This document shows positions 37,847 through 49,245 of a stretch of DNA of 64,000 nucleotides, in pieces. Origin of the DNA: Ligula intestinalis (Eukaryota > Platyhelminthes > Cestoda > Diphyllobothriidea > Diphyllobothriidae); assembly GCA_036362985.1 (NCBI GenBank), contig JAYGXS010000001.1, positions 70,556,002 through 70,620,001 on the forward strand, in the 5' to 3' direction. The translations under genes were made by a program, and so were the position numbers. Under the pieces are notes generated by a model. It made no database searches, was not told the origin of the DNA, and worked only from the letters and a program-made list of their open reading frames with translations. Within the stretch, counting starts at the first letter, position 1, and the number at the start of each line of letters is the position of its first letter.

Positions 37847-40800
37847 ATCCGATTAGCTCCTGTTGTTGGATGAATCGGCTTCACGAATGTCACGAATAGC
37901 GGCGGCCCATTGGCGGTGGTCAGAGGCGAGCTCTTCACAGATGTTAACCCATTGTTTCGTTCCAATGTCGCAAGCCGTAAACGGTTACGAGGCCCATCCG
38001 TTCAACGTCCGACTTAACGGTGCTGAGCCATGTCTTCAGTTGACCGCCTTGTCGGTATCTTCAGTTTGCACTTCGAGAAGGGTTCACGACCAATCTGCAG
38101 AGGTCCGTCGATGGTTTGCGCAGAACATGGCCAAACCATTGCAATCGGCGATGCTGGATGTACTTTGCTAGACTTGGTAGTTTGAAACATCTGCGGTATA
38201 GCTCATTATGGGAGATTCAATCCTGCCATAAGAATCTTAAGAGGCGTCGAAGACACCAACAGTCAAGGACTTCGAGCGATAGGATGTCTGCCTTTCTCAC
38301 TGGCCATGTTTCACAGGCATATACTAACACCGGTCTGATTGATGCTTTCTATATCAGCACCTTCACACGTAAACTGATGTCTATACGAGACCAGAGTGGG
38401 CTGGCTAGCAGCCTAAATGCATTTCTAGCCTGCGCGATTCGGTTCTTGATTTCGTCTTTGGCCTGTCCATTGGTCAGCATATTCAAGCCCAAATAGCAGA
38501 AGCAGCTAACTTCTTCAATGGGTTGACCACTGATAAACAGTGGTTGTGTTGCGCCCAGATACGTAGTCAGGAGCTTCATCTTGCGCACATTAATTGTCAG
38601 ACCAACAGTTGCCGCGAAGCCGGTGATTCGGTCTAGCGTTGGCTGTAGTGATTGAGAAGTTTTACCGAGTACGACCATGTCATCGGCATATTCCAGGTCA
38701 GGTACTCTGAATTCAGAGCTGATTTCAGGTAGAATTGACTGATGCATTACCCAGTCGATCAAGAAGTTGAAGAGAACTGGAGAAAAAGGGCACCCTTGTC
38801 GAACTCCACAAGTTAGAGGGAAAGAAGTTGACTCTTCACCAAGGGTTCTTACTCGGGCTGACGTGTGCCATAGTAAGCTTTGATAAGATTGAGTAATTTT
38901 GGTGGGAGACCATCGGCAAGCAAGACTTGCCATAAAGCTTCGCTGTCGATAGAATCAAAGGCGGTTTTGAAGTCGATAAAACAGGCCGTAGTGATCTGTT
39001 GGTTTTGATGTCTGTGCTCTAGTATGCGGCGTAGAATGAAGTACTGGTCAATACATCCTCTACCTGGACGAAATCCTCCTTGGTTAGGACGAGTACGAAG
39101 ATTGCGCTCAGTCGAAAATCTACGGAGAAGGATGGTCGCAACTATGGTCGTGGCTATATCTATGAGGCTGATGCCGCGGTAGTTTGAGCATAATGTCCTG
39201 TCACCGCGCTTCGGTATCGGTAAAATAATGGACAGCGACCAGTCAGTCGGGATGACTTCGGTAGTCCATAAAGTCGAGTACAGTCGATGTAGTGATTTCG
39301 TCAAAGCAGGACAACTAGTTTTGTAGGCTTCTGCTGGGATACCATCTTCACCCGCTGCCCTCCGAACTTTTAGTCGTTGCAATACCGATTCCAGTTCAAA
39401 TCCCGCAGGTGGCTTGCAGTCACTGCCGTATGGAATTCCAGTGGATAGCTGTAGGTTTGCAGGTGAACGTATAGGCGGATCCAGTAGCTCGCTAAAGTGC
39501 TCTCGCGATCGATCGATTTTGCCAGCAATATCAGTTATCACTTGGCCCGAGTTATCCCGAACGGTAGTGCAAGGCGGTTTATATTTGCCTGATGCTTTAC
39601 GTAAAAGGTAATAGAGCTGGTGGAAGTTACCAGAGTTTGAAGCTGATTCCATGGAGTCAGCTAACTGGGTCCAATGGTTCTGACGGTCGCATCTTGCCGA
39701 TCGCGTAGTTTGACGTCTCAATGAGCGATAGTTCTCTGAGTTTGATAACCGAGCGATTCTAGCTTGTGCCGATAGATGGATAGTAGTTGTGGAGATTCAG
39801 TCCTTCCTCGGTACTACCTGTTGTTGCAAGCTCGAATTCATCGCGCTTTGTAGCGCGTCTCTCAGGTGTGGCCACTGAGTATCGGGCGAAGTTTGGTTAT
39901 CGACGTGATCTGGGGGTTCGATGCGAACAGTGGATTGATCTTGGGTCCGTGCAGTGAGACTTTCGTTGAACGCTACACGGGTTTCTGTGTTTATTAGTGC
40001 CATAACGTTGACACGTTTTGGGGGCAGTTTCTTACTTCGATTCGACAAACGGAGCTTAAAGCGGGCACGGACAAGTACGTGATCTGACCCAACTTCTGCA
40101 CCTCGAGACGATCGGGTGTCGGATACTGAGGTGGTCCACCTTGAGTGTACTAAGATGTAGTCTATCTGGTTTGCCGTTAGACCATCATTTGAATACCATG
40201 TTAGCAACTGCCGATGGGGGTGTTGAAAACGGGTGTTTGTAATGACGAGATGGTTATAATCAGCAAATGTTACCAATCGTTCTCCGTTGTCGCAACGTTA
40301 GCCCAGTCCGTATTTTCCGATGACGTATCTCGAGGTCTCGTCGCATGGGCCAGTCCTGGCATTCCAGTCTCCGGCGACGGATAGCAAGTCTCTAGGGGGT
40401 ATCTTGGCCACTGTAGCTTTAAGGCGTTCATAGAACTCCGTCTTAACTGCTTCATCCGCTTGCAATGTTGGGGCATAAACGGCAACCACAGACATATTTG
40501 CAATGGTGCCTTTGAAGCGGGCTGTGGCAATCCGCTCTGAGATAGGCTCAAACGCTAAGAGAGTGTTATGCACCTTTATTGTCATGGCTATTGCCACCCC
40601 GTGCAGTCCTGTGTTCGTTTGTGGTTCGCTGTGGAGGAGCACGTACTCAGCATCATCTTGTGGGACTTTGATTTCTCTCGTTCCAGAGTCTGGGAGACGA
40701 ACGTCTGACAGGCAGGCAACGTCTTCGTTACAGTCCCATAATGCGCGTGCTAGAAGTGCTTGACGGCCAGGATCAAGCAATGTCCGCACATTCCAGCAAC

Positions 40801-41095
40801 CGATATTCAAAGTGTGTCGCGAATTTAAGGTACTGGCTTGCATATTTGACATTCAGGATACCAGGCGACCGCGGAGCGCGTCGCTTCTCGGGGACGCCGT
40901 AACGTTATTCAGGGTGACAGTACTGGCTTGCATATTTGTCATTCCGGGCACCAGACGACCACGGAGCGCGTTGCTTCCCGGGGACACCGTAGCAGTATTG
41001 AGATTCGTGATATTCGTATTGTCCATGAAGTTTCTTGGGAATTTTGTTACAGGTGACGTCCCCGGTGTTACCTGCCATTGCCCTCTGTTAGCCAT
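37847..41095 (-). pseudogene. RTE-like LINE, nearly complete endonuclease plus RT, broken
   Basis: The open frame enters at 41095 with two 90-bp repeat units, then the endonuclease: LNIGCWNVRTLLDPGRQALL, VACLSDVRLPDSG, VVAVYAPTLQADE, LLSVAGDWNARTG, and GSDHVLVRARF. RT follows: RAAGEDGIPAEAYK, IILPIPKRGD, NQGGFRPGRGCIDQYF, FIDFKTAFDSID, GVRQGCPFSPVLF, LEYADDMVVLG. The tail RRLQWFGHVLRKP runs to a stop at 37853. Breaks: TGA at 40853, frameshift near 40290, TGA at 39797, frameshift near 38866. The catalytic endonuclease glutamate (SEVRLP in relatives) is Asp here. Few lesions over 3.2 kb imply a rather young copy. It lies in intron 5, antisense to the kinase. Confidence 0.9.
40831..41010 (-). 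repeat. Two 90-bp tandem units at the LINE 5' coding end
   Basis: tactggcttgcatatttg recurs at 40831 and 40921, with about 80 of the 90 bases matching well. Each unit encodes about 30 residues including LRGRLV and NMQAS. In one unit the codon after LV-S is TGA where the other has GGA, so a single substitution broke the frame. Confidence 0.88.
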
Positions 41096-42359
41096 GAGTT
41101 TTCGGTTCGACTCAAAGTCCTTTCGACATTATGCGGACTATCTGTTTTTTTAATGGGAGGCTTTTCAGTTACCGTGATTTCTTCCATAATAATTTTCTGA
41201 ATGGCTGTGGAATTGGCCACCTTTTTTGCCATCACACCTGCTGCGTTGTCTGTGACCGGCTTTCTTATCACTGTTGCCGATCAAAGGACCTCTGTCATGC
41301 CTGTTTAGTGTATTTATCGCGTGTCCGTTTACATTAAGATGACTTGGCCAGTCAACTTTATCTGCTCCAACAGGGGCTGGCATTTGTGGGTGACTACGAT
41401 GACTAAGTGACATGGCCGTTGGCAATAGGAAAAAAAGGTGGAGCTTCTCCACACAATCTGTTTTCCGCGTTTTATGCTGGCCATCTTGAAGGATTGGGAC
41501 TCATTTTCTTGCATCGAGCACACACTCTCTTTGTAATTCTGCTCCTCGATAAAGCATTATAGCCATTTTTTGTTTTTTTTATGAAGTGTTTCATGAACGT
41601 AATTTTTTTTACAAATGCCTAGTCGTCTGTCTCAGTTCACCCAGCAGTCTGCATAATTTTTTCCCGTGGTTATTTAATGCCACCTTTTACAAACACATAA
41701 AGGTATGCCTGCGCATTTCACCGCCGAATATAATTTAAGTGCGCCCAAAACATCCTCCGTATCAGTTTAAAAGAGTAACCTCTCATTTAGTGGACAAATT
41801 ACAGTCCCATTTTCCTTGTCTTTCAAAAAATTACTGCAGCAATATGAACTTATATGCATTTGAGGTACAGGATAACACTATATAATTTCCGAAGGAAATA
41901 CGAGGACACGTTCAACTCGTCACGAGATTGCATGTTCAGCACCGGCGTTTTGATGCAGCAGTCATTCGTTGACTGAGGTTCAAAAAAGTTCATGATTCAT
42001 TTTATGGTTGCGCGTAGACTTAAGGTAACTGGGTACTTCGGCAGACTGTCCAAATGAACGTACTTTACTGCGGGATCGTAAATAATGACTCCTGGCGTCA
42101 AAGTAGGGAAATTTGAGCCGGCACACATTTTGCTTACAGTCAAATGTCGAATATTTGAAGAGTTTTTGAGATGAAGGTCTTCAGGGGAGACGTTGGGTTA
42201 AGCATACTAAATAAATGAAACGGAATGGCGAAATGCACTGTCACCTTCTATTATTGGTAACTGACAGCAGAGGCTGCACTCCTTCCGGTAAACCCAAGTA
42301 CTGAAAAAATTCCATAAAATAGTCGTCGATTTTTCCCCCTAGGTTTTAAATCTAGCCTT
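41096..42359. other. Possible LINE 5' part, then unrecognised intron sequence
   Basis: Open frames on the - strand at 41068-41523 could belong to the 5' region of the RTE-like LINE, but no domain is visible. The rest of the segment shows nothing I can name. Confidence 0.35.
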
Positions 42360-42470
42360 ACGACAGTCCGACTGTCGATTTCGACGATGTCCAGCACTTG
42401 CTTTAGCAGACTGAAGCAACGCGGTGACTCCTACAGGATTATAGTGAATCCCCTACAGTACATGCGGTTA
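42360..42470 (+). mobile_element. SINE-like repeat, copy b (5' fragment)
   Basis: Shares cgactgtcgatttcgacgat, then gcggtgactcc, ggattatagtgaa and ctacagtac with copies a and c. The similarity ends near 42470, so only the first third of the family is present. Confidence 0.7.
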
Positions 42471-44185
42471 TGTGAATTCTTAATTGAGAGAATGCATCTT
42501 CAGCTGAAGTGATTGCATTTCCTTTAAGTTTCAGCGGCCGTAGCAGTTATCCTGGTGCATGCCCCTCTGATAATCTCGGTCATATGTAGAGCCCTATCAA
42601 ATGAATAAGAGCAAGCTATACAGACGGGGAAATATAATGAGACCTAGACCCCTGGAACCAGTCAGAACGTGAACTGCGGAATTACGAATTTTCTCGACGA
42701 AGCCAAATTGGCTATTTGACCAACAGATCTTAAAGCCGGCACACACTGATCTTTCCGGCAGAATGCACTCAGTCGCCTGCACTTGGTGTCCGTCGATGAC
42801 CAGGTTACGGAAAATGTTGGGGAATTTATTAACCCCCTCGCAGCTGTGTCGTGCAGCGACAGAAGACCGATAAAACTCCTGTCGGGACTTTTAAATACTC
42901 TTGGTGCTGTCGATATGGTGCATTATGTAGCCTGAATATATATACGCGTAGCGAATGCTACGTGATTATACCGATGTGGACTTTGGCTCAAATATTCATA
43001 TTCGGTTCGTACCTATTTAAATGATTTTATCAGTAGTGTTAGCAAACCAATAGGAAAAACAAACTTGCCTATCCCACGAAGTATTCACGCAAATTTTAAT
43101 GCCTACATCTACACCGGTCATTTATATGTCCTTGGGGCGTCTTGCCTGCGCGTTCAAACCACGGTTTTCGGACAACACGTAATAACTACACTTTTTAGAC
43201 AGAGTTCACCTTGAAGGTTCCCTTTCCAATAAGCATTTGTGTTTATGCATTTAATTTTCACTGGACTTTTACTTTTAATGCGTAAAATGGGATTGTAGTA
43301 TAAGCTGTCAGTATCTGAGCACAAGAAACCAAATTATTTCGTTTTTACTGCAGTACGGGCAGTTATGAGTCCTAAAAAGACCTATGTGTGTTTTTTATGT
43401 TTTTTTACTTGCCGGGTTTCTTACAGTTTTAACGCAAAGTCCTTGATATATGCAGACGCGAAGTCAGTCTTGGGCAAATAATGCACTGAAAACGATATTT
43501 TATCGTTCTGTATATCAAGACATAATTTAGCAGGGTGTTTCCAAATGTCACGATTTCCTGATCGCATTGGAAGTGTGCAGTAAGCAACACCTACGTTTAG
43601 AGGTCACTCTAAACGGAATAAATATTGTTTCGACTAATCGGCAAGGTGTCATCACTTTGCAGCTGCATATCCTGTGATGTTTTTTTATTCCCCCTACGGC
43701 CTCCTGGTGGGAATTTGAAGCCAGTTTCTGATACCAAAAATAGATACGATGTACCAAAGCTATGTACTTGCCTATTTCCTTTTTCCGCGGACATCCAATT
43801 TGCACTGCAAGAACCACTTTTTTCTGTCCTTTTACAACAGTAACTTACTTCCCTGTAGAGTTCACTATTGTAGGCTAACATGACTTCAATCCCCTCTTTC
43901 CCTGCGGTCTTTTTGATGATTCACATGTGCATGCCCACGTGTACATTTGGAATGTGTAGCTTTGGATACTGTACGCCCGCTAATGTCCCTCTATGACAGT
44001 AAGGTCATGCTAGAATGTAATTTTTTCGTATAGGGTCACTGAACATGGTTTCTAGGCTGCATCTTCCATCATACGCATACAGAGACCTATGCCTCTGACA
44101 GAATAGCTTGACGCTTTGAACTAGAATACTTTAAATTTTTCAATTTTTTTCGCTGATTTCAAATATACTTTTGGTCTTTCTTTAG
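42471..44185. other. Intron 5, right end, nothing recognised
   Basis: Open frames at 43548-43881 (-) are free of known motifs. No repeat pairs were noticed. Normal pyrimidine-rich sequence precedes the exon at 44186. Confidence 0.45.
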
Positions 44186-44363
44186 GCGTCTGCACTCAAG
44201 AGCCTCCTTATTACATAATTACCGAGTTTATGTGTAATGGAAATCTCCTGGACTACTTACGAACTCAGCCGAGGGAGGAACTGCCGCCGCCAGTCCTTCT
44301 TTCAATGGCAGTTCAAGTTTGCCGAGCTATGTCCTACCTCGAAAAGCACAATTTCATTCATCG
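44186..44363 (+). CDS. ABL: ABL-like kinase, visible exon 6: hinge, gatekeeper, helices up to HRD
   Basis: The exon encodes residues 321-379 plus two bases, acceptor tctttctttag, donor CATCG|gtgcgt. It starts [16 protein letters not shown]: the gatekeeper is Thr333, followed by Glu334, Phe335 and Met336, the same hinge residues as in human ABL1. GNLLDYLR and YLEKHNFIH follow. The intron falls inside the arginine codon of the HRD motif. In the helix D-E loop, [10 protein letters not shown] has three prolines that human ABL lacks. The phrase YIITEFM is strongly ABL-specific. Confidence 0.97.
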
Positions 44364-44884
44364 GTGCGTTTTTATCCACCTTTATCTCTGCCTGCTAGTT
44401 TTGCTTGCCGCTCCTTTCCCCCGATCGTCCACTCTCCTCTCTCCTAATCTCAGAAGAAATTACTGTCGGTAGTTATGTTGGTAATAGTAGTGCTCTCAGC
44501 AGGTGAATATCAGAATGAGCTTTCTGGCTTTGTTCTAACCGACTGTTTATAATGTAAACTTAAGCTGACCACGGGAACACTTCTGTGCCGAATTAGTGGA
44601 TCTGTTTTGTGCTATATCCTCTAAATAGCTAAGTAATGACCGATTTTAGGTTGTCGGACTACATCCAACTGTAAGAATGATATTAGCTACAAAGACAACA
44701 GAAATTGGTATGACCATTGCTGACTTATTAGCCCTCATCAGGAAGTCATACGAAACCTCAGGTTATGCAACATCTGAAGCTGGAACCCGTCAGTTAAAAA
44801 TCCAACACCCTAACGACGGAGTCATGGGCTCGTCCTGTCCGTTGCGATCGGGTATACTAACGATCCACAGGACAACTATCCCGT
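44364..44884. other. Intron 6, left end, nothing recognised
   Basis: Starts at the donor splitting the HRD arginine codon. An open frame at 44677-44898 (+) has no domain. No element was identified. Confidence 0.45.
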
Positions 44885-44945
44885 GGCTCCATGGTTAGAG
44901 CTTTGAACTTAAAGCTAGCAGGACCGTGGTTTCGAGCCTCAGAGG
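44885..44945 (+). other. tRNA-like (Pol III promoter-like) SINE head
   Basis: An A-box-like block (tggctccatggttagagc) and a B-box-like block (gtggtttcgagcctc) are spaced as in tRNA-derived SINEs. There is no cloverleaf acceptor stem, so it is not a tRNA gene. The ~180 bp downstream may be the body of a second SINE type. Confidence 0.5.
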
Positions 44946-45275
44946 TCCTAGAAATAGACTTGGCTGACCGATGCTGGCTAATCAGCTAGCAATGGCGATG
45001 CCAGTTGCCCTGGGCTTTGTCGTAGGTGTAATTTTGCCTCTAATACTAGGCACTGCTTGTCTGGCGGAAACGTTTGAGATTGGGCCTCAAGATACAACCC
45101 AATTGTTGAACGCCACTTAGTTTTGCTACCTACAGCCTGAGTTTATTCCTCTCCGTCGACGTCCAATTGATCTCTAACTTCCCACAAAGATGACTTCCTC
45201 CTCGCCCCCCTGTCAAATCATATTTACGATCTGAATTTGATCCGTTCAAATCCTTCCCAACAACGAATAATAGAG

Positions 45276-45635
45276 CGCTCCGACAATTCGACTGTCGATT
45301 CTGACGATGTCCACTACGAGCTTCAGCAAACGCGGTGACTCACGTTGGATTATAGTGAAAGTAGACTTGTACAGCATCTACCTCTTATTCTCCGCAGTCC
45401 CCACCTGGACCTGGTGTCAAGACAAAAACAAGAAAATCGGAGAGGGGAGGGGAGAGGGCGTAGGTGGCGTGCCACCACGCCCCCCGCCCCCCCACATGTT
45501 TTGCATTTGTTATCGGCCCACAGCCCATATGACGCCTACCATACTCTGATCTGGCCCTAGTGTTGGTCTGGCGCATCTACCATGCAGCCCGTTTAGAGGG
45601 CACACTATAGAACTTCACACACTAACCGAATCATA
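45276..45635 (+). mobile_element. SINE-like dispersed repeat, copy c (fullest)
   Basis: The blocks cgactgtcgattctgacgat, tggtgtcaagacaaaaacaa, gtgccaccacgcc, tggtctggcgcatctacc and cccgtttagagggcac align in order with copy a at 15526-15865; the first parts align with copies b and d. It is non-coding. The C-rich and G-rich middle tracts give spurious open frames. Confidence 0.78.
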
Positions 45636-48445
45636 CCGGAATTCTCATGGAAATAGTCGTCTTCCTTTCTGACTGGCAGAATTTTGACTTGTCTCTGGAG
45701 AAAGTGACCGCTTCCTACGGACCTATATCTGTTTCACTTCACCCGATTACACATTCGCTCAGCCTCCGACCTACGTATTTACGCTTATTCGCCCCTCCAC
45801 GGTCTCTGTAAATCAGTTCCTCCCTGTGGAGTAACGGCAACCGTCTCCTGATGTCCTTCCTTCCAGAGCAAGCAACAACCGTCGTGGGATCGACCTATCT
45901 CCCAACCTGAATTTAGGACAAGACGCACAGGGGTGGGTGAGGGTTGGGGTTTGGGCTGGTGTGCGCCTTTGTGTGCGTACTTACTTCGGACCGGCACGTA
46001 GGCCTGTTCATGTGCCTCACTTATTTTAACTGTCTCTGGTGTTGGTCGTTCGCCTCATTCGCAGGTGTTGTTGTGATTGCTCTTCCCCTGTCCACATTTC
46101 TAAACAGTAAAGGGGATTAAAACTGACAGATGAATCGGTCAGCCACGGTCCACCCTGGAAAATAGCGAACCCTTAGTGGCTTCTCACTCTAAACTCTCCA
46201 TGTTTAACCTCATGATTGTTCTGGCCTCCGGCGCCTGAGGCGGAGCAGTTTCTAGTTCACTGCGCATGCCGCTTTAGCGGGCAGTCATCCACGAGGCACT
46301 TTGTCTTGGCTCTTGACTAATTCTCCGATTAAGCAAACATGTCATTTTTTAATGAGCCAGAGGGCGCTTTTATCTGGGGGCAAAATAAGCATTTTCTGTA
46401 CCTGTGATTATTTACATTCAAGGAAAAACGCGCTTTCTTAGGCGAATTCATTCACGCTCTTTGCAGAATCTGAACACTATTTTTCCACCAGATTTTTGAC
46501 TTAGACACACAAAAAGAAAACGAAACCCCATCTTTAAATTTTTAGACACTTATTCCTGCATTTGGGTGTTTCTGACCTTGCATTTGTTGGAGGTTCGACA
46601 ACGTTCAAGCGTTAGGAGAGGTACTACGATAATTGCTAGCCAAATTACTTCGCGGTACGGCCGCCACCATCAGCTTATGCGAATTGCATCAGACCCTTGA
46701 GTATAGTGGATTTGTTTGACGTTCTGACTCTGAAACATCACCAAAAATCCCTTGCGTACGTTACCGTACGATGAAAAAATCTATATTTTAGTAGGCAAGT
46801 CTGTGGCTTAAGGGATGCCCGGGAAGATTTCTTCCCTCTAAGTCACTTGATCATCCTGTGGTCTCGGATATAAGCTGATTGCGGGAGGGAATAACAGTGG
46901 TTTCATTCTGTCGTAGTGCCCGTATGCAGCCTCATAAACGACCACGTGGAAGAATAATGTGCCAGAAATGACCATCACAGCCTCACATGTCTTTGTCAGT
47001 GATACGTCTCGCATAGCTCAATAAGCGTACAGAGTCTCGGACCGCCGTATGAAATTACACTAACGACTTTTGCGGCCTTCTCAGCATTTGTTCGACTTTA
47101 TGCTCCTGCCTATGGATAGCGAGCGGATTTACTGGTTTTGTGGATTTTGTACAGTATCTGGCCTAGCAGACGAGACGTCGGCGAAAATTCTAAAATGTGC
47201 TTCCGTCTAGAAGTGACTACACAAATGAGGTTTTATTAATCATTCTCATGTAACCTAACCTTATAAATGTTTACGCCATACCGGTCTGTCTGCTTTTGAA
47301 CAAGCTTTTTCTTCAGTCGCCTGTAAAAACCGCACCCGGTAACAACTGCTTACCCATGGAGCATGCATTCCCCATTTGTTTTTAGTAGTCTTACTTATTT
47401 AAATATACTTCATGGAAGCCATGTAGAAACATCTTTTTATACGCATCAGGTAAAAAAATCACGTCCTCAGATATTATACTGCACTATAAGAGTATTTTGC
47501 AATCGAAAGATTTCGCGATTGTGAGTTTTATTAAAACCATACGGCGTCTGTTCGTAGATCGTTGTGTCTGCATACGTATTAGCGCTGTTTATGAAGTATA
47601 AAACATGGTCCAAATTTGTCTCAAGATTTACAGAGCCTTTGCAGTGTACTGAACTGTGTGATCTATCTTTGGAAACCGTAAGCGCAACCGAACTACAAGT
47701 AAAATTTAAAGGTTATCCAGTATTGGGATTTTTCGGAACCTAAAATTACCCTTTCGTAAAGTTAGAATTCGAAGCAGGCGGACTTTGCTACAAATTGACT
47801 ATGAAAAGTACTATCTTTGTACACGTTCTCTATGGAATATATTTTAATTTACATAGGCATTAAAAACTCAAGTGGAAAAGTACATGCTTCTTAGCAGTCA
47901 TTTATTATCGAGTGTGATTTTTGTAGACAACCGAAAGATAGCTCATAATAAAGGCGGCATCTTGTCGTGACGGGAAAATCCAGGGATTATTTTTCAAGAT
48001 AATCCCTCCTACTGAAAAAAAACATCTCCTACGTTCAGCTACGACTCCATCAAATAGACCAAATACCTTAAAAATGAAAAAAAAGCCCAAAGGAGAAAAG
48101 TTTGAAAAGGCAGAATCGATTGAACTGTTATTTGAAATCCATCAGTACCAATCATCTCATTTTTAATTTTAAAAAATCTTAGCACTCAAGGAGCTGAGTA
48201 AAAGGGGTATAAATCAGAATTTTCTTGGTCTAGAGTTCGACTGCACGTAAAGTTGAACAATGGAACAGGGGCGCTCACCAATCAGGTTATGGGACGCAAT
48301 CGTCCCGTTGGATTTTGGGGCCCACTTTCGAGTTCCGTCAATGGCCATTCGGCGGCTAGGTTTATACGGACGAGTGTTACGGACATAGGCAAAAGAGCTG
48401 GAGATTACTCATCTACCAGTGTTAGTATATCCGATCGAGAAATAG
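45636..48445. other. Intron 6 segment, nothing recognised
   Basis: No coding relic or convincing repeat pair. GT-rich sequence at 45930-45985 is of simple composition. Confidence 0.45.
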
Positions 48446-48815
48446 TAAAGGTGTAATCGCTGGGACAACACTTTTATTCGCCTGACATTTCGATCTCGGT
48501 CGCGGATTCTTCATTAGGGACATGAGCGGAAAACAGTAGAAGAAACGGAGGATACATGTACAGAGTGTCGTAGTATTTATAGGATGCAGTTATTACTGCC
48601 TACGTATGACAAATAACGACAGTTAATGATAATTGCCCTCTTATGCGTGCATTGCTTGATGACCGGCATATGGGCCGTGACCTCCTGCATTTGCATCACT
48701 CGTGCATCACTGTGCATGTATCACCCGTTTCTGTTACTGCTTTCTGCTTATGTCTGATAAAGAATCCGCGACAGAAGTTGAAACGTCGGGCGTGTTATCC
48801 CAACGATCAAATATT
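48446..48815. mobile_element. ~370-bp element with inverted arms carrying GAAACGTC motifs
   Basis: The left arm (about 48446-48535) and right arm (about 48735-48815) are imperfect reverse complements sharing cgcggattctt on the left and aagaatccgcg on the right, with gggacaacac mirrored by gttatccc. Each arm contains a CTGATGA-like block followed by GAAA(C/T)GTC. It has no coding capacity. It may be a foldback or a pair of opposed copies of one short repeat. Confidence 0.68.
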
Positions 48816-48889
48816 GTTCTAAATTACTTCCTGGGACTCGCGTGTTCGATTATATTGGCGATATCCGATCGAAACCGACAGGAAAACCT

Positions 48890-49245
48890 GCCCGTCGCTA
48901 GGGTGTTGGACTCTCGCCCAGCATGTCGTGAATTCAAGCCTCAAACGCGGACACGCACAGAGCAGTGGCAATGCTCGCATACGACAGTTCTTCCGTCGAT
49001 TTCGACGATGGGCACCACGCGCTCCAACAAGCCGCAGCAAACGCTGAAGCAAGCCGCAACATACACAGAGGCAAGCTGGGCAAGCAACACGAAAGCGACA
49101 ACAAGCGGGAGCAACGCAGAGAACTGGCACGAGAGAAAACAGGAGTTTACGTAGACCTGCGCAGAATCTACCCACTCGCTCGCCACTCCCACCTCCGTAT
49201 CCGGTGTAAAGACAAAGTCAGTAAGGCCGGGGATGAGGGAGAGTT
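48890..49245 (+). mobile_element. SINE-like repeat, copy d, with tRNA-like head
   Basis: A tRNA-like head (ggtgttggactctcgccc, then gtgaattcaagcc) at 48895-48945 precedes the family start cttccgtcgatttcgacgat (48990) and the later blocks gtagacctgcgcagaatcta and ccggtgtaaagacaaagtc. It abuts the 3' end of the LINE on the opposite strand at about 49245, so one probably inserted beside the other. It links the head and body of the family. Confidence 0.7.

Noticed and set aside
44885..44945. A tRNA gene
   Set aside because: A- and B-box blocks exist, but there is no acceptor-stem pairing and no normal anticodon arm.
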